Shown: positions 13,115 through 21,973, numbered from the stretch's first letter. The stretch: 24,534 bases of DNA from CAZVAR01 sp964625225 (GCA_964625225.1 CAZVAR010000041.1:1-24534); one strand, 5' to 3'. Translations and numbers: made by a program. Notes: generated by a model from the letters alone, not told the origin.

Positions 13115-15160
13115 GTGACGCGATCGGACCCGAACGAGAACGAAGTAGTGGTGGACGCATTGGCCGAAGCGCTGCGCACCGCGGGCCTCCGTCTGCCCGT
13201 CGACGATGCAATCGGCGTTCTGGCGGGGTTGGCGGCGGCTCCGGCGACAGGGACGGCCGGCGACGAGGACCTGTGGATCAGCCTGCTGGCACCGCAGGCC
13301 GGCCCGGAGCTTCGCGCCAGACTGGCGTCCATCCGGGCCTCCCTGTCAGCGCTGATCTCTCCGGTTGCCGATCGCGCTGCCGTTCCGGATCGAGTTCGTC
13401 GGCTGCGCGAGGAGCTGGAACGACGTGGTCTCGACGGCTTCGTGGTCCCCAGGGCCGATGAACATCAGGGCGAGTACGTCCCCTTACGTGCGCAGCGCTT
13501 GCTGTGGTTGACCGGGTTTTCCGGTTCGGCGGGGGTGGCGATCCTGTTGCGTGACAGCGGCGCGATCTTCGTCGACGGACGTTACACGTTGCAGGTCCGG
13601 GCGGAGGTTCCTACCGATCTGTTCGAGCCGCACCATGTGACCGAGAGTCCGCCGGCCGATTGGATCGCCTCCCACTTGCCCGAAGGCGGCAGGCTCGGAT
13701 TCGATCCGTGGCTGCATACCGAGGCGGACGTCTCGCGACTGGCCACCGCCTGCGAGCGGGTCGGAGGTTCGCTGGTTTCCTGCGAAAGCAATCCGCTCGA
13801 CGCCATTTGGACCGACCGGCCACCCGCGCCGCTCGCTCCGGTCGTGCCGCATTCGGAGCGGTTCGCAGGACGCTCGGCCGCCGACAAGCGCCGGGAAATC
13901 GCGGAGACGTTGAGACAGGAAGGCGCCGCTGCGGCCGTGCTGACGGCCCCGGATTCGATTGCATGGCTTCTCAACATCAGGGGCGGAGACGTAGAGCACA
14001 CGCCGCTGCCGCTGTGCCATGCCATCGTCGACTGCGACGGTGATGTTCGGCTGTTCATCGACGAACGCAAGCTCGTGCCCGGGTTGGGAGCGCATCTCGG
14101 CAACGGCGTCGCGATCGAGCGTCCCGAGGGCCTCGAGCCGGCGCTCGAGGCCCTGGGCGCCGCGGGCGCCCGAGTGCTGACCGATCCGGCAACGACGCCC
14201 GTCCGGGTGCTCGACTATCTTGCGGCGGCCGGTGCCCGGGTGCTGCGAGGACAAGATCCCTGCCTTCTGCCGAAGGCGTGCAAGAACGATGTCGAGCTGG
14301 CCGGGATGCGCGCGGCGCATGCGCGCGACGGTGTGGCCATGGCCCGCTTCCTGGCGTGGCTTGCTCGGGAGGGACCCAAGGGTCGGGTCGGAGAGCTGGA
14401 TGCGGAGGCGCAGCTTCTCGCTTTCCGCCGCGAGGTCGCGATGTTCCGAGATACCAGCTTCTCGACGATCTCCGGAGCCGGGCCCAACGGCGCGGTCGTG
14501 CATTACCGATCGACCCCGGCCACCGACCGGCGGCTCGAACCGGGGATGCTTTACCTCGTCGATTCGGGTGGCCAGTATCTGGACGGCACCACGGACATCA
14601 CCCGGACGATTGCGATCGGGGAGCCGACGGCGGAGCAGCGCGACCGGTTCACCCGGGTGCTCAAGGGCCATATCGCCCTTGCGACGGCGCGCTTTCCGAA
14701 GGGAACCACGGGCTCCCAGCTCGACGTGCTTGCGCGCCAGTATCTCTGGCAGGTCGGGCTCGATTTCGATCACGGTACCGGCCACGGCGTGGGCAGCTAT
14801 CTCAGCGTCCACGAGGGACCGCAGCGCATCTCCAAGCTTCCGAACAGCGTGGTTCTCCGGCCGGGAATGATCCTCTCGAACGAGCCCGGTTACTACAAGG
14901 CAGGGGCGTACGGTATTCGCATCGAGAACCTGATCGCCGTTCAGCGGTGCAGCGGGATTCCCGATGCCGAGCGGGAGACCTATGCCTTCGAGGTGCTGAC
15001 CCTTGCACCGATCGACCTCGCCCTGGTCGAGCCGAGTTTGCTCAGCGCCGTCGAGCGGGATTGGCTCAATGCCTACCACGACCGGGTGCGCAAGGAGGTC
15101 GGTCCGCACCTCGACGCCGGAACGGCGGCTTGGCTCAAGGAGGCAACACGGCCGGTGTGA
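13115..15160 (+). CDS. pepP: Aminopeptidase P family metallopeptidase with N-terminal extension
   Basis: A 681-residue Xaa-Pro aminopeptidase of the long (three-domain) M24B type. The family start RVRRLREELERRGLDGFVVP appears only near residue 93, followed by RAQRLLWLTGFSGSAG. Dinuclear metal ligands in the C-terminal pita-bread domain are visible: Asp483 (LVDSGGQY), Asp494 (GTTDITRT), His557 (GTGHGVGSYL), Glu590 (SNEPGYY) and Glu604 (IRIENL). It should release N-terminal residues preceding proline in the cytoplasm. The start is the GTG at 13115, 5 bases after GGAGG; no other initiation codon fits nearer the conserved domain. The first ~90 residues are extra relative to the usual ~600-residue members. 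They look like a small helical unit (VVVDALAEALRTAGLRLPVD ... GPELRARLASIRASLSA) of unknown function. Confidence 0.93.
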   Translation: MTRSDPNENEVVVDALAEALRTAGLRLPVDDAIGVLAGLAAAPATGTAGDEDLWISLLAPQAGPELRARLASIRASLSALISPVADRAAVPDRVRRLREELERRGLDGFVVPRADEHQGEYVPLRAQRLLWLTGFSGSAGVAILLRDSGAIFVDGRYTLQVRAEVPTDLFEPHHVTESPPADWIASHLPEGGRLGFDPWLHTEADVSRLATACERVGGSLVSCESNPLDAIWTDRPPAPLAPVVPHSERFAGRSAADKRREIAETLRQEGAAAAVLTAPDSIAWLLNIRGGDVEHTPLPLCHAIVDCDGDVRLFIDERKLVPGLGAHLGNGVAIERPEGLEPALEALGAAGARVLTDPATTPVRVLDYLAAAGARVLRGQDPCLLPKACKNDVELAGMRAAHARDGVAMARFLAWLAREGPKGRVGELDAEAQLLAFRREVAMFRDTSFSTISGAGPNGAVVHYRSTPATDRRLEPGMLYLVDSGGQYLDGTTDITRTIAIGEPTAEQRDRFTRVLKGHIALATARFPKGTTGSQLDVLARQYLWQVGLDFDHGTGHGVGSYLSVHEGPQRISKLPNSVVLRPGMILSNEPGYYKAGAYGIRIENLIAVQRCSGIPDAERETYAFEVLTLAPIDLALVEPSLLSAVERDWLNAYHDRVRKEVGPHLDAGTAAWLKEATRPV

Positions 15161-15178
15161 TCGCCGAGGGCGGAGCGC

Positions 15179-16135
15179 TCAGCCGATTCCATCCGTACCG
15201 GCGCCGCAGATGATCGGCACGACCGTCTCTCCGTTCCGAGGCCGATAGCGGCCGGTCATCAGCACAGCGAGGGCGGCCGCGCCGGAAAGTTCCGCTGCAA
15301 TGGCGGTCTCGAACCATAGCCAGCGCGCCGCCGCGCGCATCTCCTCGTCGGATACAAGGACGATGCGGTCGACGGTGTTCCGGATCATCTCGAAGTTCAG
15401 CGGCATCGAGCGGCGTGGCGCGAGTGTTCCGGCCGCGGTCTCGATGCGATCGAGCGTGACGAGCCGGCCGGATCTCAGGCTCTCGAAGAGCGTCGGCGCC
15501 CCGATCGGCTCGACGCCGATAATCGTGATGCCGGGCTTCAGCGCCTTCGCCGCAGTCGCCACCCCGGCGATCAGGCCACCGCCGCCGATGGCGACGAGCA
15601 AGGTATCCGCTGTCGGGACTTGTTCCAGGATCTCGACGGCGAGGGTACCCTGGCCGGCGATCACCGCAGGATCGGCGAAGGGGTGCAGGTAGGCCATGCT
15701 GCGCTCGCGTGCCGCCTCCAAGGCGGCAGCGTTGGCGTCGTCCCACACCTCGCCGCTGACGACGACCTCGGCGCCCCAGGCGCGCAGCTTCTCGGCCTTG
15801 GCTGCCGGGGTCGAGCGCGGCAGATAGATCAGAGCCGGGACCCCGGCCGCCCAGGCGGCATACGCAACTGCCAAACCGTGATTTCCGCCGGAGGCGGTCA
15901 CGACACCGCGGGCGACCTCGTCGCGGCCGAGGCACGCCAGCTTGTTGAGCGCCCCCCGTGGCTTGAACGAGCCGGTGACCTGGAGGCACTCCAGCTTGAG
16001 CTTCAGGGTCCCACCGGTGCCGGCGGGCCAGGGTGGCGCCTTGACGGGAGCCGGATCGAGCACGGGCGTGCGCCGGATCTTGTCCCGGATCCGGGCGGCG
16101 GCGGCTTCGATGTCCGGAAAGGCGACGAGCTGCAA
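15179..16135 (-). CDS. Threonine/serine dehydratase-like PLP enzyme
   Basis: A 318-residue fold-type II PLP enzyme. The PLP-binding lysine is Lys58 in VTGSFKPRGA. The substrate-binding loop is SGGNHG (82-87) and the phosphate-binding glycine loop is AIGGGGLIAG near 187-196; the C-terminal GAGTDG replaces the usual cysteine/serine PLP-ring contact region. It has no ACT regulatory domain, so it resembles the catabolic threonine dehydratase/serine racemase group rather than IlvA. The expected reaction is deamination of L-threonine or L-serine. The start is a TTG codon with GGAG 9 bases upstream, 29 bases after the upstream lipoprotein stop. The stop lies 18 bases from that of the convergent aminopeptidase gene. 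Confidence 0.88.
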   Translation of the reverse strand: MQLVAFPDIEAAAARIRDKIRRTPVLDPAPVKAPPWPAGTGGTLKLKLECLQVTGSFKPRGALNKLACLGRDEVARGVVTASGGNHGLAVAYAAWAAGVPALIYLPRSTPAAKAEKLRAWGAEVVVSGEVWDDANAAALEAARERSMAYLHPFADPAVIAGQGTLAVEILEQVPTADTLLVAIGGGGLIAGVATAAKALKPGITIIGVEPIGAPTLFESLRSGRLVTLDRIETAAGTLAPRRSMPLNFEMIRNTVDRIVLVSDEEMRAAARWLWFETAIAAELSGAAALAVLMTGRYRPRNGETVVPIICGAGTDGIG

Positions 16136-16164
16136 GGGCGAGTGCTCCGCGGCTGACCGCTGCG

Positions 16165-16860
16165 TCAGTCGCGCCGGGAGAGCCGAAAGGGGGTTCGGAT
16201 CGTGCCGAACCGCTTCTGGGTGCCGGCATCGACCAACTCCATCTGCAGGACCGCCTGCATGACCTCGTACCCGAGCGGTTCAAAGTAAAGGAAGCCCGAC
16301 CGCGTAGCGGCGGGTTCCAGCACCCCCATCGGGAGGGCCTGCCGCCGCATCTCCTCGGTCGGCAGCGTGACGTGCTGCAGGGTGCCGTGTACCCGGTGGA
16401 AATGGAGCGGGTCGTACCCGAGCGGGCCCAGCCGGTCGGCCCGGTTCGCGCCGGAGGGAGTGCGGCTCGCGACGATCGCGGATCCGACCACGGGGTCTCC
16501 GGAGGCAAGAGTGCCGAACCGTGCCACGGGGCGGGCCAGGGTACCGCGAATGCTCTCGACCGGAAGCGCCGTGAAGCTTCCGGCAGCAGCGCGGATCAGC
16601 TGGAAATCCTCGAATGCGAGGCGAAGGGGGCGATCGCTCCGGTTTTCGATGTCCACCAGCACCGGCGCCGCCCGGGTTTCGAGATTGCGCGGTTCGCCGT
16701 TCCAGGCGTCCACGCGTACGCTCACGCGGATGCCCTCGAGCTCGGAAGCCGTTCGCAGGGATCCGGTGTCCGCCTGCGATGCCGGTTCCGGGCCGGGCGA
16801 GGATGCGCAGGCGGACAGGACAAGGCCTATGAATACGCCCAGCGCGATCACGTAGTGCAT
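16165..16860 (-). CDS. Hypothetical lipoprotein
   Basis: A 231-residue protein with a lipoprotein signal: a short hydrophobic helix and lipobox LSAC with Cys18, followed by Ala/Ser/Pro-rich linker. The mature domain appears beta-rich, with a stretch typical of Ig-like or C39-family envelope proteins (APVLVDIENRSDRPLRLAFE, about 65-84), and later GYDPLHFHRVHGTLQHV. I do not recognise a named family. The ATG has GGGAG at 8-base spacing. It lies between ligA (92 bp upstream) and the PLP enzyme (29 bp downstream) on the same strand and may be co-transcribed with the latter. Location is inferred to be the outer or inner membrane, periplasmic face. Confidence 0.78.
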   Translation of the reverse strand: MHYVIALGVFIGLVLSACASSPGPEPASQADTGSLRTASELEGIRVSVRVDAWNGEPRNLETRAAPVLVDIENRSDRPLRLAFEDFQLIRAAAGSFTALPVESIRGTLARPVARFGTLASGDPVVGSAIVASRTPSGANRADRLGPLGYDPLHFHRVHGTLQHVTLPTEEMRRQALPMGVLEPAATRSGFLYFEPLGYEVMQAVLQMELVDAGTQKRFGTIRTPFRLSRRD

Positions 16861-16952
16861 GACGCCCGCTCCCGGGTGGTTGGCCGCTGAAGCTTAACCG
16901 TTCTTTACCGTCCCGGGAACAACCTTGGCGATCATTGCGGGATCGGGATCCG

Positions 16953-19055
16953 TCAGCTTCCAGTCAGCGCCAACCATTCCTGCTCGGTAAGCACGGTCAC
17001 GCCGAGCTCACGCGCTTTCGTAGCCTTGGAGCCGGCATCGGCGCCGACCACGACATAGTCGGTCTTCTTCGATACCGATCCCGCAACCTTGGCGCCCAGG
17101 GCCTCGGCCCGTGCCTTGGCCTCGCTCCGGCCCATCGTCGCAAGCGTGCCGGTGAAGACGACGGTCTTGCCGGCGACCGGCGAGGCGCTTCGCGGTGCGG
17201 CGACCGGCACCACCTCCGACAATTGCCGGCGCAGGTCTTCGACGACCTCCCGATTATGCGGTTCGGCGAAGAAGGCGAGCAGGTCGCCGGCCACGCTCGG
17301 CCCGATCTGGTCGATGTTGGTCAGCTCGGCATAGGCCTCCGATTCCGGGTCCTGCGCCGCCTGCATTGCTGCAAGGAAGGCGTCGAGCGATCCGTAATGC
17401 CGGGCGAGCAGCCGTGCCGTCGCCTCACCGACTTGGCGAATGCCGAGTGCATAGATGAACCGGTCGAGAGAGATTCTCCGGCGGGCATCGATCGCGTCCA
17501 GCAGGTTCCGCACGGACTGCTCACCCCAACCATCGCGGGCGACCAACTCTTCACGGCGCTGCCTCAGCCGGAAGATGTCCGCGGGACTCCGGATCAACCC
17601 GTCCTCCCAGAAGGCCGCAATGTGCCGCTTGCCCAGGCCCTCGATGTCGAAGGCGTTGCGGGAGACGAAGTGCTTGAGCCGCTCCACGGCCTGCGCCGGG
17701 CAGATCAGCCCGCCGGTGCAGCGGCGCACCGCATCCGGTTCCTCGCTCGCCGGCTTGACCGTGCGCACCGCGAGGCTGCCGCAGGCGGGGCAATGGTCTG
17801 GAAAGACATAGGGCTTGCTGTCGGCCGGTCGCTTCGCCTCCACGACGGCGACGATCTGAGGAATCACGTCGCCGGCCCGCTGGATCACCACCCAGTCGCC
17901 GATGCGGATGTCCTTGCGGGCGATCTCGTCCTCATTGTGCAGCGTGGCGCGGGATACGACGACGCCGCCGACCGTGACCGGCGTCAGCGCCGCCACCGGC
18001 GTCAGCGCGCCGGTGCGGCCGACCTGGATGAGGATGTCCTCGATCCGCGTCTCCGCGCGCTGAGCCGGGAACTTGTGCGCGATCGCCCAGCGCGGGGCGC
18101 GGCTCACTGTGCCGAGCCTCTGCTGCCAGTCGATGCGGTTCACCTTGTAGACGACGCCGTCGATGTCGTAGTCGAGCGTGGCGCGCGAGCTCTCGATCTC
18201 GCGATAGAAAGCGAGCGCATCCTCGACGTCGCGGCAGAGCCGCGCCAGCGGGTTCACCGGCAGGCCCCAGCCGCGCAGCCGGTCCAGAAACTCCCAATGC
18301 GTGTCGCCCAGCGGCTCGCTGTGCTCGCCGCAGCCATAGGCGAAGAAGCGCAGGTTCCGGCTGGCCGTGACCTGCGGATCGAGCTGGCGCAGCGAGCCCG
18401 AGGCAGAGTTGCGAGGATTGGCGTAGAGCGGCTCGCCGGCGGCCTCACGCGCCGCGTTCATCGCCCGGAAGTCCTGATGGCACATATAGACTTCGCCGCG
18501 AATTTCGATCACTTGCGGGTGGCGGTCGCCTGCCAGACGCTCCGGCACGCCGTGGACGGTCCGCAGATTGGCGCTCACGTCCTCGCCTTCGTAACCATCG
18601 CCCCGGGTGGCGCCCAGCACCAGGCGCCCCTCCTCGTAGCGCAGGGAGACCGACACGCCGTCGATCTTGGGCTCCGCCACCAGCTCGACCGACGCGTCTG
18701 CCGCCAGCCCGAGAAAGCGGCGGATGCGGACGACGAAGTCGCGGACGTCGGTCTCCGCGAAGGCGTTCTGGAGCGAAAGCATCGGCTGCGCGTGCCGCAC
18801 GGTGGCGAAGCCGCGCATCGGCGCCGCGCCGATACGGCGCGACGGGCTGTCGGGGCGCACGAGGTCCGGGAAGAGCGCCTCAATCGCCTCGTTACGGCGG
18901 CGCAACAGATCGTACTCGGCATCCGATATCGTCGGCGCCGATTCCACGTAATAGCGCCGGTCGTGCTCGGCAATTTCCCGGGCGAGGCGTGCCAGCTCGG
19001 CGGCGGCCTGCTCGCGGGTCAGCTTTTCGGGGGGGATGGCAGCGGCGTTGCACAT
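16953..19055 (-). CDS. ligA: NAD-dependent DNA ligase
   Basis: A 700-residue LigA that seals nicks with NAD+ during replication and repair. The Ia domain contains YYVESAPTISDAEYD; the adenylated Lys130 lies in AEPKIDG; YANPRNSASGSLRQ and DYDIDGVVYKVN mark the nucleotidyltransferase domain. The OB-fold follows, with AIAHKFPA nearby and VGRTGALTPVA. A four-cysteine zinc site is visible (CPACG ... CTGGLICPAQ), then tandem helix-hairpin-helix motifs and a C-terminal BRCT domain (GKTVVFTGTLATMGRSEAKA). Length and domain order are standard. The start MCNAAAIPPEKL has no clear ribosome binding site. It lies 39 bases after recN, so the two are probably one transcript. Confidence 0.98.
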   Translation of the reverse strand: MCNAAAIPPEKLTREQAAAELARLAREIAEHDRRYYVESAPTISDAEYDLLRRRNEAIEALFPDLVRPDSPSRRIGAAPMRGFATVRHAQPMLSLQNAFAETDVRDFVVRIRRFLGLAADASVELVAEPKIDGVSVSLRYEEGRLVLGATRGDGYEGEDVSANLRTVHGVPERLAGDRHPQVIEIRGEVYMCHQDFRAMNAAREAAGEPLYANPRNSASGSLRQLDPQVTASRNLRFFAYGCGEHSEPLGDTHWEFLDRLRGWGLPVNPLARLCRDVEDALAFYREIESSRATLDYDIDGVVYKVNRIDWQQRLGTVSRAPRWAIAHKFPAQRAETRIEDILIQVGRTGALTPVAALTPVTVGGVVVSRATLHNEDEIARKDIRIGDWVVIQRAGDVIPQIVAVVEAKRPADSKPYVFPDHCPACGSLAVRTVKPASEEPDAVRRCTGGLICPAQAVERLKHFVSRNAFDIEGLGKRHIAAFWEDGLIRSPADIFRLRQRREELVARDGWGEQSVRNLLDAIDARRRISLDRFIYALGIRQVGEATARLLARHYGSLDAFLAAMQAAQDPESEAYAELTNIDQIGPSVAGDLLAFFAEPHNREVVEDLRRQLSEVVPVAAPRSASPVAGKTVVFTGTLATMGRSEAKARAEALGAKVAGSVSKKTDYVVVGADAGSKATKARELGVTVLTEQEWLALTGS

Positions 19056-19094
19056 TCCGGACGGCGGCGACGATCTCGATCGGCGAAGCTTACA

Positions 19095-20765
19095 TCAGGC
19101 GCCGCTCTGCGCCATCAGGCTGTCGGCTGCGGCACGCGCTTCATCGGTGATGCGCGCGCCGGAGATCATTCGGGCGATTTCCTCGCGGCGCTGCGATGGT
19201 GACAATTCCTCGACGCGAGTGACGACAACGCCGCGATTGTCGCCGCGCTTGACCACATGCCAGTGCTGCCCGCCGCGCGCCGCAACCTGCGGCGAATGGG
19301 TGACCACGAGGACCTGAACCGACTCCGCGAGGCGGGCGAGCCGTTCGCCGACGGCCGCCGCCACGGCTCCGCCGATCCCGGCATCGACCTCGTCGAAGAC
19401 CAGCGTGCGTGCCGACCCCGTCGCCGCCAGGACGACCTTCAGGGCCAGCATGAAGCGCGAGAGCTCGCCGCCCGAGGCGATGCGCGCGAGCGCCCCGAAC
19501 GGGGCTCCGGGATTCGTCGAGACTTCGAAGGCGGCGCGGTCCACGCCGGCTGGTCCCCAGGCCGACTCCGGAGCCGGCTCGAGACGGGTGCGGAAGCGCG
19601 CCTTGTCGAGCCGCAGCGGCGGCAGCTCGGCAGCGACGGCGGCGTCGAGCGCTTTGGCTGCTGCGGCGCGGGCACGGCTGAGCGCCGCGGCTGCGCCCAT
19701 GTAAGCGGCCCGGGCGTCGGCTTCGGCCCGGGCCAGGCGGGTCAAGACGTCACTCTGGTCGTCGAGCGCAGCCAGCCGTTCTCGCAGGGAGGCGGCCAGT
19801 GCGGGCAGGGATTCGACGTTGGTTCCGTGCTTCCGGGCGGCGGCGCGCAGCGCGAACAGGCGGCCCTCGATTTCCTCCAACCGGGCACCGCCGGTCTCGA
19901 TCCGGGCGGCGGCGGACTCGAGTTCGCCGAGCGCCTCGGCCAGCTCGATCGCCGCACGCTCCAGGGCGGCGAGCGCGGCATCGAACAGGCCGCCGCTCCG
20001 GTCGGCGACGCGCTCCAGCGCCCGTTGCGCCCCGCGCAGGGCGGCATCCACGCCGCGCCCGGCGCCGAGTTCTGTGCTCGCCGCCTGCAGGGCCTCGGCG
20101 ATGCGTTCCCGGTTCATCAAGGTTGCCCGGCTCTCCGCCAGATGCTCCTCTTCACCCGGTTGCGGTGCGAGCTCGTCCAGCTCCGCGACCGCATGGCGCA
20201 GGAAATCCTCGTCGCGCCGGGCCTGCTCGACGGCTGCTTCCATCTCCTGCAGCCCGACGAGCGCCTCCCGCCAGCTGCGCCACGCAACGGCGACCGCCTC
20301 GACCTGCGATCCGAGGCGCCCGAAGGAGTCGAGCATGGCCCGGTGGTTCGCCGGGTCCATCAGACCGCGCTGGTCGAACTGGCCCTGTACCTCCACCAGT
20401 ACGTCGCCGAGCTGCCGCAGGAACCCTACCGAGACGGGCTCGTCATTGACAAAGGCACGGCTGCGGCCGTCCGCGGTAACGACCCGGCGTAGGACCGGAC
20501 CCTCGCAGGGAAGGTCTTGTTCGCGCAGCAGCGCGAAGACCGGGTGATCCTGAGGAAGATCGAAGCTGGCGGTGACCGAGGCGCGGTCGGCGTCGCGCCG
20601 CACCAGACCGGCATCGGCACGTGCGCCGAGTGCCAGCCCGAGCGCATCGAGCAGGATCGACTTGCCGGCGCCCGTCTCGCCGGTCAGGACGCATAGCCCG
20701 CCGGCGAACGACAGATCGAGGCGATCGATCAGCACGATGTCGCGGATGGAAAGTGCCGCGAGCAT
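19095..20765 (-). CDS. recN: DNA repair protein RecN
   Basis: A 556-residue SMC-like ATPase involved in double-strand break repair. It has an N-terminal Walker A GETGAGKS (29-36), the RecN signature EVQGQFDQRGLMDPANHRAM near residue 124-143, a central coiled-coil region rich in Ala/Glu/Arg, then the ABC signature SGGELSR and Walker B LVFDEVDAGIGG in the C-terminal ATPase half, with the switch histidine in VTHSPQVA. Length is typical. The ATG lacks a Shine-Dalgarno. A promoter with near-consensus elements (21044-21072) lies about 270 bases upstream, leaving a long leader that contains a short ORF and tandem repeats. The gene is followed after 39 bases by ligA. Confidence 0.97.
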   Translation of the reverse strand: MLAALSIRDIVLIDRLDLSFAGGLCVLTGETGAGKSILLDALGLALGARADAGLVRRDADRASVTASFDLPQDHPVFALLREQDLPCEGPVLRRVVTADGRSRAFVNDEPVSVGFLRQLGDVLVEVQGQFDQRGLMDPANHRAMLDSFGRLGSQVEAVAVAWRSWREALVGLQEMEAAVEQARRDEDFLRHAVAELDELAPQPGEEEHLAESRATLMNRERIAEALQAASTELGAGRGVDAALRGAQRALERVADRSGGLFDAALAALERAAIELAEALGELESAAARIETGGARLEEIEGRLFALRAAARKHGTNVESLPALAASLRERLAALDDQSDVLTRLARAEADARAAYMGAAAALSRARAAAAKALDAAVAAELPPLRLDKARFRTRLEPAPESAWGPAGVDRAAFEVSTNPGAPFGALARIASGGELSRFMLALKVVLAATGSARTLVFDEVDAGIGGAVAAAVGERLARLAESVQVLVVTHSPQVAARGGQHWHVVKRGDNRGVVVTRVEELSPSQRREEIARMISGARITDEARAAADSLMAQSGA

Positions 20766-20920
20766 GAGGCGTGTTCAGAGCCGACGGGGCGCGCGACCGC
20801 GAGAGACGCGGGTGCTCCCACCCGCATATCGCCCATACCGGTAACACTGCAAGGGGCAAGGCGGGCGTCTTCGGGACCCACCATGGCCGGACCAGCACCT
20901 TCGCGGATCGAAGCCGAAAA

Positions 20921-20960
20921 CGTCAACATCCGTCAACATTCGTCAGCACACATCAACGGG
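20921..20960. repeat. Four tandem 10-bp repeats in the recN leader
   Basis: Four units stand head to tail: CGTCAACATC, CGTCAACATT, CGTCAGCACA and CATCAACGGG. The first two differ by one base; units three and four match unit one at about 7 and 6 of 10 positions. Spacing is exactly 10 bp, about one helical turn, so identical faces of DNA would be presented. They lie about 155 bp upstream of the recN start and about 78 to 117 bases downstream of the predicted transcription start. Confidence 0.6.
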
Positions 20961-21010
20961 AACCGCCTACGTTCGGCCGGCTCCTGCACGATGACGGGCA
21001 AGGCGGGCAT
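20933..21010 (-). CDS. Possible 25-codon leader peptide upstream of recN
   Basis: An ATG at 21010 follows GGAGG at 7-base spacing and about 27 bases after the predicted transcription start, an ideal arrangement. The frame encodes 25 residues (MPALPVIVQEP ... CADEC) and stops at TGA 20935-20933, inside the second 10-bp repeat. One codon later, in the same frame, another ATG (20929) opens a frame reaching into recN (to 20729). A leader peptide or a translational coupling device are both possible. The peptide has no recognisable family. Confidence 0.4.
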   Translation of the reverse strand: MPALPVIVQEPAERRRFPLMCADEC

Positions 21011-21043
21011 CCGTGCGCCTCCGCGAGTGACGATCAGACCGGC

Positions 21044-21072
21044 AGCATAGCACCATCTAGGAAAAAAGTCAA
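21044..21072 (-). promoter_or_regulatory. Sigma70-type promoter of recN
   Basis: On the minus strand TTGACT (21072-21067) and TATGCT (21049-21044) are separated by exactly 17 bases, five of six and four of six consensus positions respectively. An AT-rich spacer start (TTTTTCC) stands out in this GC-rich window. Transcription should start near 21037, about 270 bases before recN. A GTTC lies 6 bases upstream of the -35. Confidence 0.7.
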
Positions 21073-21139
21073 AGAAAGGAACGAGGCAGGCCATCGGAGG
21101 ATTGCGGCCCCGGGCGGGCGCGCACCGAAGAGCGTGGGA

Positions 21140-21973
21140 TCAGAAGACCGAATTCCACGCCCGCGCGAGCCAACCGGGCTTCTCCTCGGGCGGGCGCACA
21201 TCGACGCCCTCCACGAGGGAGTAGGTATCGATGTACCACTCGCTGCCAGGGTAATTGTGCCCGAGCACGGCGGCGACGCGGCGCGCGTCCTCCTCAAGGC
21301 CGAGCGCTGCATAGGCCTCGACGAGCCGATGCAAGGCTTCCGGGACATGGCTGGTGGTCTGATATTCGTCGACCACGGTCTTGAAGCGGTTGATGGCTGC
21401 CAGATACTGGCCCTGCCGGAGATAGAAGCGTCCGACATCCATTTCCTTGCCGGCCAAGTGGTCGCGCGTAAGGTCCAGCTTCAGGCGCGCATCACGGGCA
21501 TATTCGGTGTTCGGGTAGCGCCGGATCAGCTCCTCGAGGGCCTTTGCCGCGAGCTGGGTCATCTTCTGGTCGCGTCCGACGTCCGAGATCTGCTCGTAAT
21601 AGCAGAGCGCCTTCAGATAGTAGGCGTAGGGCGCATCGGGGCTGCTCGGGTGAAGCTGGATGAAACGGTCGATGCCCACGATGGCGTCGTCATACCGGTC
21701 GGCCTCGTAATTCGCATAGGCCGACATCAGCTGCGCCTTCGTCGCCCAGACGGAATAGGGATGCTGCCGCTCCACCTCGTCGAACAGACGTGCCGCCTCG
21801 GTCCAGTCCCGGGCGATCAGGGCATCCATCGCGTCATTGTAGAGGCGCTCGACCGGCATCTCGACATAATCGTCCCCCTTGTTCGAATTGCCGCCACAGG
21901 CGGCAAGGCCGAGGACGACCGTGGCGGTGAAAGCCAGACGGAGGAGGCGAGGAGGGGGATTCAGCAAGGACAT
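21140..21973 (-). CDS. bamD: Outer membrane assembly lipoprotein BamD
   Basis: A 277-residue BamD (ComL/YfiO) lipoprotein of the BAM complex, which folds beta-barrel proteins into the outer membrane. The signal peptide ends in lipobox LAAC with Cys26. The mature protein is made of TPR-like helical repeats: PVERLYNDAMDALIARDWTE, RLFDEVERQHPYSVWATKAQ, DRFIQLHPSSPDAPYAYYLK, then ALEELIRRYPNTEYA, KEMDVGRFYLRQGQYLAAIN and LVEAYAALGLEEDARRVAAV. The length matches alphaproteobacterial BamD. It follows lpxC after 115 bp with a possible own promoter (22038-22067). It is followed by 374 bp before recN, with no clear terminator. Confidence 0.96.
   Translation of the reverse strand: MSLLNPPPRLLRLAFTATVVLGLAACGGNSNKGDDYVEMPVERLYNDAMDALIARDWTEAARLFDEVERQHPYSVWATKAQLMSAYANYEADRYDDAIVGIDRFIQLHPSSPDAPYAYYLKALCYYEQISDVGRDQKMTQLAAKALEELIRRYPNTEYARDARLKLDLTRDHLAGKEMDVGRFYLRQGQYLAAINRFKTVVDEYQTTSHVPEALHRLVEAYAALGLEEDARRVAAVLGHNYPGSEWYIDTYSLVEGVDVRPPEEKPGWLARAWNSVF

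Noticed and set aside
13484..15109. Long minus-strand open frame (541 codons) inside aminopeptidase P
   Set aside because: Antisense shadow of the recognised plus-strand gene; Arg/Gly/His-rich, non-family sequence typical of high-GC antisense frames.
16935..19202. 755-codon plus-strand frame over ligA
   Set aside because: The minus strand encodes a full LigA with all motifs; the plus frame has no domain and arises from GC3 codon bias.
20729..20929. 66-codon minus-strand frame overlapping the recN start
   Set aside because: Product composition is weak and has no own ribosome binding site; kept only as a possible coupling frame in the leader finding.
20960..20974. GAAC-N7-GTTC near the recN leader repeats, considered as a LexA box
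   Set aside because: The alphaproteobacterial box is a direct repeat GTTC-N7-GTTC; this is inverted with the wrong orientation, so not called. GTTC-N7-TGAC at the -35 is also imperfect.
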